From NCBI GenBank assembly GCA_037903475.1, contig JBAJFG010000034.1:620001-684000 (forward strand): DNA of 64,000 bases. Direction: 5' to 3'. Numbering within the stretch: the first letter of the stretch is position 1; each line of letters begins with the position of its first letter. This stretch comes from Ancylostoma caninum. Its lineage: Eukaryota > Nematoda > Chromadorea > Rhabditida > Ancylostomatidae. The position numbers were made by a program, and so were the translations under genes. The notes under the pieces are model-generated. The model saw only the letters and a program-made list of their open reading frames with translations, ran no database searches and had not been told where the DNA came from. Below are positions 38,435 to 49,146 of this stretch, one piece after another.

Positions 38435-38979
38435 TGGCCGAAAATTACCCGTGCACATATTCATTGACGCTAAAACTTTACCGTGAATCATCTTGTATTC
38501 AGATTTTAAGAAGAGTTTGCAGAACATTTGCTGATTAATAATTATTGAACAGTTTTCGGATTTTTCTCTATCAGCGGGGATACATGTGCCCGGAAGCTAA
38601 AATGCACCATAGCCCGATTCTCGCTTACAAAACTAGCACTCTATTTTGTGCCGCTGCTATAGCATAACAGAATCTTTCGATCCCAAATTTTTGCACTGAA
38701 CAGAAGAAGTCTTCCCTTACAACGGTAAGCAAGCTGTGAAGTTCAACGTGTACGAAAACGATGCGGGCCAGGACGATTCCCAATGCTGGATGAAAAAGTT
38801 CGGCAAGATTGTGCTTGGAAGTTCTCTACTCTAGCAAGCCAGCACATGGAAATCTAAGTCACAGCTAGTGCGTTGCCCTCATAAGGGCTACTTAATATCT
38901 GAATTGTGTTCGCCAGAACTCAGTCCTTCTCTAGAATTTTATTCAGTTTTAAGTAGGTGCACGGGTAATTTTCGGCCAC
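38435..38979. repeat. Pair of 23-base inverted ends bounding ~545 bp
   Basis: GTGGCCGAAAATTACCCGTG (from 38434) and its inverse (ending 38979) match for 23 bases without mismatch, continuing to GCAC. Inner sequence does not pair. No convincing target duplication flanks the ends. The layout resembles a TIR-bounded element, but a processed or recombined remnant is possible. Confidence 0.6.
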
Positions 38980-39996
38980 GCCGTATTCTGAGATTTAGTG
39001 AACAAACATTAATTTGGGAAAAAATAACGAACGAAGGGGTTCATTGTAGGCCGATCACGACTTAAATATTTCAAGCTGGCAAGTGGACGCAGTTTCATTA
39101 CCATGACAGATTTGCTGCATAAAAAAATATTTATTTGGCAAAAACAATGTCGTCTTAGCAAGCGGTGGCAAAGAAAAAAATTGAGACACAAGTTTCTCAG
39201 CCAAGATACCCGTTCACTCTACATTGGGGAGACGCTCCCAACCTTCTGAGGAAGTTTTGCAAGTCCAGCTGACTTCACCTCTGAGAAACAAACGCTTATT
39301 TTTCGACATGCACGGGGAAACCGTAATTTCCATGTGTTTTGAGCATGTTCTGTATTGTTTCCCCTCTCTAAGCGGATCAGATAGGCTACCGTCTGAGTGC
39401 AGCAGAATGTATAACAAACAATCGGCACTTTTTCAGAGGATTTGTAGCACAATGGCATTGGAAGAGAATGTAGCAAATGCGCTGGAACTTGTTTGTCTTG
39501 ATGAAAAAGGATGTTGAAAATCACATCAAATAGAGGATGGGTTGCATTTACAACGAAGATCTACTTTACACTAGAAATTGATTACCGAGAGTGATTTTGA
39601 TGTATAATAGCTCTAGAGCTGTATTTGTAATGGCGTATGTCCTGAAAGTTCAACTTTTTTATTCCGTATACAAAAAATACTAATCATTGGGCTATCGTTT
39701 CGACAAATTCGACTTCTTCCTGAGTCTACAAGAGTAAATCTAGGAGTAGATGCATTCTTCCATCTCACAAATTCTCACAAACGGAAATCCTGGCATTGTT
39801 CTTTTACCTTGAATTCCCATAGATTTATTCAACACAGACACTCCCTTTTTAGCCCTCCTTCTTTTAGAAAAAAGTTTTAAAGTTAGTAAAAAGTTATAGT
39901 TAAGTACGAGAGTTCGTCTTAGTTTCTGCTTTTTCTAAAAGTTTATGCTTCCAATGTGGAGGTATCTCAGCAAAGGGTGTAGGTCATAATGAGGAG

Positions 39997-40102
39997 AAAC
40001 GGGGCGTGTCATGTTTCTGCAATAGGGCATTCAAGAAGGGCGGGGCAGTGGTGTGGGGGGAGGAGGGGCCAGCCAATCACAGAAACATGACCCGCCCTGT
40101 TT
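39997..40102. repeat. Short inverted repeat with GC-box and CCAAT core
   Basis: Arms AAACGGGGCGTGTCATGTTT and AAACATGACCCGCCCTGTTT face each other around a G-rich loop containing GGGCGGGGC and CCAATCA. It could form a hairpin with 23-base arms. It is probably a small repeat element; the CCAAT/GC-box combination recurs elsewhere in the spacer. Confidence 0.6.
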
Positions 40103-40769
40103 CGCAAAATCATGGTGGTGGTTTCTGGTTTTTAGTGGTTTAGTGGTTTTTTTCCATGGTTTCACCAGAGAAAATATTCAGAGATATTAAGAGATATTAG
40201 AGAAAGAGAAAGGAAATGTGTGATGTTTGGAGACACAAATACGCAAATATCGTCACTTTTATGATAGGCTTGCGCTAGAATATTTTTAACAATTTTCTTC
40301 AAATAAACTTTGGAGGCTTCGTCCAGAAAAAAAATATACAGGAGAATATAAGCTAGTTCAGCAAAAAAATTTCAGGCTTGGAATTTCATCTCAGGATTGA
40401 CTGGAAGTGTTCCCTCGAAATTTTTGAATATACAGGGAAAAATCCCTTTATGTCGAGATGTCCATTTAAAAAATTGATTATAGCGGAGCAAAAAATTTAG
40501 GTACATTAAAGCCTTTACGATGGGTAATCTCAATCCATGCGGGCAGAGTTTTGAAACATTTCAAGGTAAAAGTGATAGAATAGCATGCAGATCAAATCGA
40601 TTGCTTCGAGTTTTCGAATGATCTGAATGAATTGCGCTTCGACGCGCGTGGCGGCTTGTCGACTATTCGTTCGAATATCGTTCGATTTCGTAATAAAAGG
40701 ACATGGAGTGACGAGAACGGAGTTCACAGCAGCGATGTGCTGTCCTTGGTGTGTGTCCGTGTGCACGTG

Positions 40770-41250
40770 TAGTTCGTGATATTGGAAAATCGCGCTGTTT
40801 TCGTGCGGCTGCGTGTGCACGGGCGCGGAGTGTGCGAGAGAAGTCAGCCGGTCATTGATCGCGATTGCAGCGCCGTGTGCGGTTGGCAGTTGTGTTTTGC
40901 TGCTACTGCTCTGCTGTTGCTGTTTCGTGCCTCGTTCCGTGCTCAGTTGTCCTTTTCCACATATGCAGCATGGATAACCTCCATAGTATTCGCAACGCTT
41001 TTCGTAGTGCTTCTACCTTTTTGTGAGTTCTCAGTGGCGAATCGCGATCGCACGGCATCGCGACGCGCATAGAATACGCGACGAAAAGTCGCCGCGACAT
41101 GCGTACGCGTTCGTTATGTCTGCTTCGCACGCAGGCATCAGCGACAAAATATCGCTTGTCGATTGCTCTCGCCTATCATCGTCATCTCGGTCGTTTCGCG
41201 TTCGATCTACACGAATCGATTTGCTGCTTTAGAAATGCTGATACTGAACG
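40770..41250. other. CpG-dense block with an ORF containing two hydrophobic segments
   Basis: This block is visibly rich in CG dinucleotides (repeated CGCG, TCGCGA) against AT-rich flanks. A 98-codon plus-strand frame (40776-41072) contains LCFAATALLLLF and ITSIVFATLFVVLLPF, which look membrane-spanning. It has no family motif, and no donor site was confirmed. It may be an unrecognised first exon, a promoter-like island or a decayed GC-rich repeat. Confidence 0.3.
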
Positions 41251-41803
41251 CGCCGTTCATCATCTACGATGCGTTACAACACTGGTATTCACAAGAAGGT
41301 TCCCATTTTTCCATTTTAAGTGTAATCCTGCACGCTCCTACATAATGAAGTGTTTATGGACCTTGGAACTTTGCCAAGATCAGGCACGGCACTAAGCGGG
41401 AGCGGAATGCGATAGAAGTGCTTATAGGAAGACATGATGTAGTTAGAGTAGAGGTTGTCCAGTCACTTTGTGGTAGACTGCCTTTCTGTTGCAAAAACTG
41501 GTCCTGAGTGGGGTAGGGATTTGTGGCAGTTGTCCGACACGTGGTGCTAGTTTTTTATTGCATCTTTTCGTGAGTGCTACAGTGCAGTCATTTGTCTAGT
41601 TGATTTATTTGAGGTCGACTAGAGAATGGAATTAGGTCGCAGTTGGCTACGCCTCATTTTTTTAGTGTAATTGCACAAAATTCTTAATAGCTAAGCATGA
41701 ATCAAACAATATTCTAGTGCTTTTGATGCTGAGTATAGGATCCTATCTAATCTACGAACAGCAATTACTACAGTGCTCAGGCTCTCTTCAACCATTGCTG
41801 ATA

Positions 41804-41981
41804 AAGGGAACTCCAAATGGCCGTGCACAAGGGGCGGGACCGCGGCGCGGCTTTCTTGGGCAGAGATCGAGGGGCTCTGCATTCCGGCTCTGGTTGCCTG
41901 CTTCTGCCAGCAGCAGAGAACTCGAGTGCCACGCCGTGCCGCGGTACCACCCTCTTGCCCACGACCATTTAGAGGCCCTGT
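41804..41981. mobile_element. MITE family G, copy 3
   Basis: The left end AGGGAACTCCAAATGGCCGT and the right end ACCATTTAGAGGCCCTG are inverse to one another with mismatches. The interior GCGGCTTTCTTGGGCAGAGA and AGAACTCGAGTGCC match copies 1 and 2, about 25 kb away. It is the most diverged of the three copies. Confidence 0.8.
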
Positions 41982-42664
41982 TCGTGAACGATTTGCCATA
42001 TTTGTGTATTTACACGAAACCAGCGAAGCTTTCCGCAAATCCTGAACTAACTTGCTTCACTCGGCATACGATACAATATTACCCAAAACTTGAAAACGTG
42101 CGGACAAACCGTTGCACAACCCTAACATGCCATGCACCTTAGCCTCTTTGAGGACCAGTTCTCACTGAAGTGTGCTGGATGTGTGCATGTTGTGCTACAT
42201 TCATTTTCTAAATATGCGGGCAGTTTTCACTTCTTGGGCTGATTCGTCAAGGCAACTCCGTGTGGATTCAACAGACGTGACGAGAAAATCAGATATTCAA
42301 GGTCGAAGGGCGGAGCTTGCTCTGGCTATGATTCGTCACTCCAGACGACCAATCAAGAGCACGATTGGCCCCGCCCTTTTGCTGTTCTACTAGACGAGAT
42401 TATTTGTGATATTTCACGCACATCTAGATTACTTGCACTCACCTAGATCTCAGTGCACGCTTTCATTCTAATCCTATTTCTTCGTGTTCTTTCATCCAGA
42501 TTGCAGTTCTTCTATGCCAGGTGTCTCCTTCATAGTCTTTGTTCTGTGTTGATTGTTATGTCCTGCAAGCAGATTAAGCGTCGTCGAATTCTATTCTAAT
42601 CTTACAAGTTATAGGTCAGTCCTCCGGACCCGGTTATCGTATTCGATACATTACAGTGAAAGGA

Positions 42665-45600
42665 ATGTCTCTTGGAAAGCTATCCATCGATAAGGTGTGG
42701 ATTTTTTCCGTTTTTTTTTTCGTTTTTTTTTTCCACAGTTCCTCCTCTATCAAACGTCCTTTATGGTTCAGGTTGATGTGAAAGGAAAGCGAGTGCTGAT
42801 CCGAGTGGACTTCAATGTACCTCAGAAGGATGGGAAAATTACCAACAATCAGCGCATTGTTGCTGCTCTGCCAACGATCAAGGTTTCTTTTGAGAATTTA
42901 TCAAAAAGAACTAAAGTACTGCGACCATTTTTGGAATCAACGTCTCTCTCAAAGCATTCGCGATTTAAATTAATAATTTTAAAAAAGTATCTGTGATTGT
43001 TGCAGTTATCCAGGAAGGCATGGACAAATTTATTCAATTGCTCGCAAAAATTTTGTGATTCGTCCATGTTCTCTTTGTGCCTGTAGCTATTCCTACGCGA
43101 ACGAAATGGTTATATAAGAGCGTGAAGAGGACGCAGACAGTGAAACGGGCGCGACCGTCCCGCCCCTTTACGGCCAATCAATTAACTAATCAATGGATTT
43201 GTTTGTTTAATAAGCCCGCAGGTGCACCACAACCTCAAGAATCTTGATCTGAGAGACAGATCAGAAGCTGTCAAAAATAAACAAACAGAACAACAAACAA
43301 TAAAAAAATCTACATCTGAACAAGACATAAACCAGAAATCTAGGGTGGTATTTAATGTCCAGGAACAAGTAAGTTAGGCATTATCAAATCAGATTCAGAG
43401 AGATTTCCTCACGTATTATTTGTTAATTGTGTAAAGTCTAAATAAACGTTACTGCCTCAACAAGTTAAAAACCATCCAGCTAATAAATTCAAGAAGCTGC
43501 GCCTTTTACTTTAGATATGGAAATTGGACTTGCTAATTGAATAACTATCTTTTTTTATAGTACTGCCTAGACAATGGCGCCAAAGCAGTTATTCTGATGT
43601 CTCATCTTGGTCGTCCAGATGGTCAGAAGAACATGAAATTCACGCTGGCTCCAGTAGCTGAGGAACTGAAGCAGATCCTAAACAAGTGAGTGATGCTTCT
43701 TCTTTTGTAAGACTATAATATAAAAAACATGTAAAAATGTTCCCAGGGACGTGAAATTCCTTCCTGATTGCGTTGGACCAGAGGTTGAAGCTGCAGTCGC
43801 TGACCCAGCACCGGGATCCATTTTCCTCTTGGAAAATCTGCGATTCCACGTAGAGGAAGAAGGCAAAGGCCTCAACGCTCAGGGTGAAAAAGTAAGTTAG
43901 CATTTGAGTGGAAGAAGTAATGGAGAATTGTCGATTTATTTGTTACTCTACAGATCAAAGCTGACCCTGCTGCTGTGGAGAAGTTCCGTGCCTCACTGAC
44001 CAAACTTGGGGATATTTACGTTAATGACGCGTTCGGTACTGCCCATAGGGCTCACAGGTTAGCTGGTAACAGCTGTCCATTTACCTGCATAATTTTATTT
44101 CCTGAAATATACCACTTCTGTGTTATTACAGCTCTATGGTGGGTGTTAACCTAGATACTCGTGCTTGCGGTTATCTGATGAAGAATGAACTGGTGTACTT
44201 CGGAAAGGTGAGGGGAAACCAGTTAAAATGTTTCTTCAACTTTCGAACTTACTTATCACTTTTGTTTGGGAGAATTAAAATATTTATTCAGGCTCTCAGT
44301 GATCCAGAGAGGCCGTTCCTTGCTATTCTTGGTGGTGCTAAAGTTGCTGATAAGATTCAGTTGATCAAGAACATGCTGGATAAGGTTAGACATTGGGATT
44401 TGAAATTTACCTTTCATTACTTTATAGTAATAGTAACAGTGCTATGAGTTCAGGTCAACGAAATGATTATTGGAGGTGGCATGGCGTTTACTTTCCTCAA
44501 GGTCGACCAGAATGTTGAGATTGGTAACTCGCTCTTCGATGAGGAGGTACATTAACCCTAATTGGTGGCCTTTGAGTTTTTTTTTTTGAAAGCCATTAAA
44601 CTCGTGAGATATCCCCGGGCTATATTTACTTCATTTCTAGGGAGCAAAGATTGTCAAGGACTTGTTGGCCAAGGCAAAAGAAAAGAATGTGAAGATTCAC
44701 TTGCCAGTAGACTTTGTTGTTGGAGATAAGTTCGCTGAGGATGCAAACTCGAAGATTACAACTCTTGCAGAAGGAGTTCCTGCCGGTAAGATTATTAAGG
44801 AAGGGTAGCTAATGACAGCTGAGAATCCTAAACGCTCTAGGACACATGGGTCTGGATGTTGGACCGAAGTCCCAGGAGCTGTTCGCTGAAGCAGTCGCTA
44901 GGGCAAAGACCATTGTCTGGAATGGACCTCCTGGAGTTTTCGAATTCGAGAAGTTCTCTCATGGAACAAAAGCTTTAATGGATGCGGTTGTGAAGGCTAC
45001 GGCAACTGGAGCTGTTACGATCATTGGTGCGTTTATAGTGATAATAGTTTCAAATTTGACTCAAATGTTTGTGGAATGGATATCCAGAAGTTTGCGGACC
45101 TAAACATTTTCTCGCAGAACTTCTTGCAAAGCAACTTGTAAAGTGGATCTGGACTGTTCTGTCCTGGAATCCTCAAGAAAAAACCCTTTTAATCCGATTT
45201 TTCAATTATGCTTGGTATAGCTTTGATTGTAGTACTTCGAAGGAGTATCAAGGATTTTCTGCAATGATCAAATAATTCGGGATTTTGTTAGTACAATTTA
45301 GATAAGCATTGCTGTGTCCATCCTTTGATTCCTTCGTTTTCCAGTAATTAATAGCATCTTTTGATAGCTGATATAATTTCAATCTCATCTTCTTTAGGTG
45401 GCGGTGACACTGCTACTGCTTGCAAGAAATTCAAGACCGAGGACAAGGTCAGCCACGTGTCCACTGGAGGAGGCGCAAGTTTGGAACTTCTGGAAGGTAA
45501 ATTGTTCTATTTTTACATCTTTACCTCCATTTTATTTAGTTCCATTTTTTTCTTTTCTTTCATCATTTTTAGCATTGCCTCCATGTATTTTGAGGTACTC

Positions 45601-45688
45601 ACCAGTTTCCCTCTAGGATTTATCCGAAATAATGAACAATTCAGGAAAAGTACTGCCTGGTGTGGATGCCCTGTCCCCAGCTCCATAA
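42665..45688 (+). CDS. pgk-1: Phosphoglycerate kinase
   Basis: The enzyme catalyses 1,3-bisphosphoglycerate + ADP to 3-phosphoglycerate + ATP in cytosolic glycolysis. Twelve exons: 42665-42694, 42772-42882, 43561-43685, 43747-43891, 43954-44057, 44132-44207, 44292-44384, 44454-44546, 44641-44785, 44841-45026, 45398-45496, 45645-45688. They total 1251 nt, or 416 residues; human PGK1 has 417. Substrate-side motifs [31 protein letters not shown] and nucleotide-side motifs [35 protein letters not shown] and [14 protein letters not shown] are all present in order, so the enzyme should be active. The start follows a TTACAG acceptor by eight bases. Coding exons use strongly biased codons typical of highly expressed genes. 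Intron 2 (678 nt) contains a GC-box/CCAAT stretch. No frameshift or missing residue was seen. Confidence 0.97.
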
Positions 45689-46719
45689 AGTCGACGCTCA
45701 CTTGGCAGCTGAAAGTACCCTTAGACAATTTTAGTGAAAATGTGTAGAGTTTTATTTGTTTAGTGTATATTTAACTCTAAATTACGGTAAACAGCGTGTG
45801 ATGAAATGTAGGTTTTTTTTTTGAATGTCGTCGGATCTTGAATGTATAGTTTGTGATGGTATTTTGTGTAAGAGATTCTTTTAAGTATAAATAATAATGC
45901 CTTTCTCATACAGTCGTGTTGTGTCTTCAACGGTGTAATGTGGGATTTTCTCAATTCATAGGTTACTAAAGTGCAGCGTTGTGATAGGTGCTGTCGAGCC
46001 AACACTGGTTTTGGTGCGTATCGATTGGTGCAGACGACAGCGGTGACGCGCCGCCACAATCGATATGTATGAGATCGGTGTCTCCGCGCGGTAACAGCCG
46101 AAAGCGCCGTACATCTCAGGAAGTATGGCAGCTACAGCACTATGAGATGCGCGGTACTTAGTAGTGAAAGTAATCGCGAAAGTCTGCTTTAACTAAGGAA
46201 AGCACCGATCTATCCCTTATGGCTTTTCGTATAGCTTACAAGTTTTTTTTCAGGCGTTATGCCTTGAAATGGACGAAAATTAAAAAAAGTTCATTCTTAA
46301 AGTTCTTCCTAGAAACTAACCATGACTCGTCCGCAGTATGTATAGAGGTGTAAGTTGTTCTGAAGCGGTGGCTCTAGGCGCCAAGTGCACGTAAGGCTTA
46401 GCTTTTGTCGCGTAGCAGCAAGTACATGCAGCGCGTGTCACCGGGTCAGCCTGGCTGCTGTGGCCTGTAACTAGTGTGAACTCAATGAAAAAGAAAAAAA
46501 ACTTCGCATCTGTATGTGCGGTTAATCACTCAGTTCGACGTTAGAAATAGTCTTCGTGTGGCTTAAAGGCAGGAGTTGAGTATTCTCAATCTTTCTATCA
46601 TGTAAATTATGCATATGGTATATAATCCTTCATCACTAGGACTTACGTACAGTTAATGCTCTTGGATTCGTTATGTCCATGGAAAATGGTGAGTTGAAAC
46701 AAAAAGCAAAAGCTGCATC

Positions 46720-46990
46720 CAGTCGGGTTGGTAATTACAGTGCCATTCAATCCCTCTTGCGCTGCACCACCCACGTGATGCGGCAGACCACCTGGGTGTC
46801 GTGGCTGTTGAGCGCTTGTTAATGCATTGATGTTGTGCTTATTTTTTTTACGCAAGCGTTTACGAATGAAGGAAAAGACGCATAGAAAACGGTACAAAGC
46901 ACCGCCCAACAACAACAGCGTCCGGTTGGTCCGCTGCGCTTCATAGGTAGTGCAGCGCGGCAGACCAGACGGGTGGTATTTTGTGATGCA
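46720..46990. repeat. Inverted repeat with GGCAGACCA motifs
   Basis: GCTGCACCACCCACGTGATG and GCGGCAGACCACCTGGG lie near 46760-46797, and ATAGGTAGTGCAGCGCGGCA and GACCAGACGGGTGG lie near 46945-46975. These are imperfect inverse and direct matches to one another and to the repeat at 6858-6930. Arms are diverged, so boundaries are approximate. Confidence 0.5.
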
Positions 46991-47629
46991 AGTGTAATTG
47001 ACGTATGCAGAAACTTATAGGTTCAGGAACTGAAAGTTCAAAAATTTAGGTTGATTAAACATTGGTTCGTGAAAGAAAAATACAAAAATGAATTTGTCTG
47101 AGTAGTTCATGAGTAATCCTTTGAATATTTCCGCAAATACTTGAAAATGATGAAGTAATGTACAATTAAAATTCATAAAAGAACGGTGCTATAGGAACAT
47201 AATGAGCGGAGAATTTCGAATAATTGTCTGTGCCTTTAGCACGTGAGACTGAGACCTGGTAGAAAATAATGGATTTTGCAGTATAGCTCTAGAGTCCACT
47301 AAACGTGATGAAAACTGAAAAAAAATGGGTGGCACTGAGTCAGTTTAGTGACTATAGTCCTCAAAAAAAAAAACGGACTCCGCAACTACAGAAACGCGGT
47401 GGGACCTAATCGATGTATGCGTAGAGAGCATGTTCGTAGTGAGAGGGCCGAGTAGGTCCCGTCGCGATTTTGCGGCCGCGACGCTATGAAACCACACGTG
47501 CAATCCGTCTATCTTTTCGACAAAGACTGTACAAGCGGATCAGTGCAACTGCGGACGAACCATTACATACGCGCGAAAATAAAGATTTCAACGTCGTCTC
47601 TCCTGTTCAGTGTTTTCCTCCCAGCTTTT

Positions 47630-48064
47630 TTAATAGCAGGGAATCCAGAATATCTTTGCTGGTCTGGATGAACTGTCGATGGTGTGCAACAGTTTCTTTA
47701 ATTCGTAGCCTTCTTCGTCAGCCGGCTTGTATATGGTTATTAATGTCAATGAGTAAGCAACGTAATTCTTTCGCGCTTTGTGCTGAGCCTTCAGGATAGC
47801 TAATCCTGGGATGATAAGGGAATTAATGAAGTTTGTTGACAATATTTTGTTCATTGCTTCATAGATGGTAGGTGTCGCTATGAAGTTATCATCGATTTCA
47901 ACGGATTTACTTTGTTCAAGGAAACATCTTGAAACAGCAACTGCTTCTGTTGCAAATGCATTCTTTGCGAATTGTCTCCTAACCGCTATGACATTGGCGT
48001 CCTCAACTAACTCGCCAACCGGTTTGTTCCCTCTTGTAATGATGGCAGATTCTGCACTTTGCTC
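47630..48064 (-). CDS. Unassigned 144-codon open frame
   Basis: On the minus strand the frame is open from 48064 to a stop at 47630-47632. The residues look protein-like: PVGELVEDANVIAVRRQFAK near the start, an acidic/hydrophobic middle, ILKAQHKARKNY, then a Lys/Glu-rich end. The first ATG is only at 47854, so it would be an internal or terminal exon if real, or the remains of a longer gene or transposon. No acceptor in the right phase is evident at the 5' edge, because a TGA lies immediately upstream. I recognise no family. It lies about 1.1 kb from the next plus-strand gene and is not obviously connected to it. Confidence 0.3.
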   Translation of the reverse strand, partial: EQSAESAIITRGNKPVGELVEDANVIAVRRQFAKNAFATEAVAVSRCFLEQSKSVEIDDNFIATPTIYEAMNKILSTNFINSLIIPGLAILKAQHKARKNYVAYSLTLITIYKPADEEGYELKKLLHTIDSSSRPAKIFWIPCY

Positions 48065-49146
48065 TCAACTGCGTCAAATTCGTGTTCACAGTTGAAACTT
48101 CCTTGTGCTGTTATAGGTACGTGCGTGTGGAGGTGGTCCCACCACGCATTCTGAATTGCCACACGTTGTCGCACTTATTCATCTTGATCTCCTGCGGGTA
48201 GACAATGATCATCTCTGCATTGCACCTCAGATTTTCTGGATTTTCTCAGCTTTGCGTATTTCGTGAGTCGATTTTGTCTTCTCTATGGATAGATATACTA
48301 TGTATTAATTCTGTTTGATGTTCCTTCGTCATTATGTTCTAGTCCACCTAGTTGACTAGGTATGGTGGGGTAGGGCTTATTTCATGCGCTGTTTTTCTTT
48401 TTTTTGTTTTTTTTTTTTGGAGAGCTAAGCATGAGGTGTTCTTACTGTTTCCATAACGTGCACTAAACAGCAAGCACCTACGTAGCTTCTGATTGGTTAC
48501 CTCGCTCAGCCTAAACGGCAAGCAGTCAGCTCTGATTGGCCACTTAGCTGAGTATGAGATGTTTGCAATGTTCTTTAATTTCTTCCGTTTCTTTGAAACA
48601 TTTTCGACGTAAACAGATTGTTCGCTTGCTTCGCAGCGCTCAGCCTGTGCGACACAAACGTGCGAACTCCGCCCATAGCCAAATCAGTGGTATGGAGCTG
48701 CTTGGTTTCCTTACTGTAGCTGTTGTAGCTGTCTCTTTCTTATTTTATCGTGAACATGAATTGTACCTGTTACTTACTTATTCCAATACTCGTTTCTAAG
48801 AAAATTAAATTGAGTACTTTATGTAGATGTGTTCCTTTTATTATTGCAATTCACCTTGCTTGAAATCAAGAGATTAATACTGCAACTTCTTGGATTCTCA
48901 CTACCATTGCACTTCATTTTTCTGTACATAACATTACTTCGTTCGCATAGTACTTCCGCGTAGATATAGTCGTCAGTTTTCCCATTGCTATTTACTCTAC
49001 TGACTACTCCAGCACTTGAGTCTGTGTTGTCTCTTATCACTTCATGTTTTGACAGTTAACATTTGTGCTTGTGAACTTTTTCTCTTGCTAAAAAAAACTG
49101 ATTTAGGTAGAAGAGTAGAGACTTTGTCGACCACATACTATCTACT

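Larger units (their letters stand above)
35129..42664. other. Intergenic spacer mrps-28 / pgk-1
   Basis: About 7.5 kb without a recognisable gene. It holds a hAT-type MITE (38034-38271), a pair of long inverted ends (38435-38979), a small inverted repeat (39997-40102), MITE G copy 3 (41804-41981) and a CpG-dense block (about 40770-41250). 35890-36170 is open in three frames on both strands, with a higher GC content than its flanks but no domain I recognise. The last ~200 bases are the pgk-1 outron. Confidence 0.6.
45689..49146. other. Intergenic region pgk-1 to unassigned gene
   Basis: It contains the pgk-1 3' UTR, an inverted repeat of the GGCAGACCAG family (46720-46990), a minus-strand open frame (47630-48064, listed separately), and a CCAAT-box-rich stretch near 48490-48545 with two copies of CTGATTGG. 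The remainder is AT-rich and unassigned. Confidence 0.5.
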
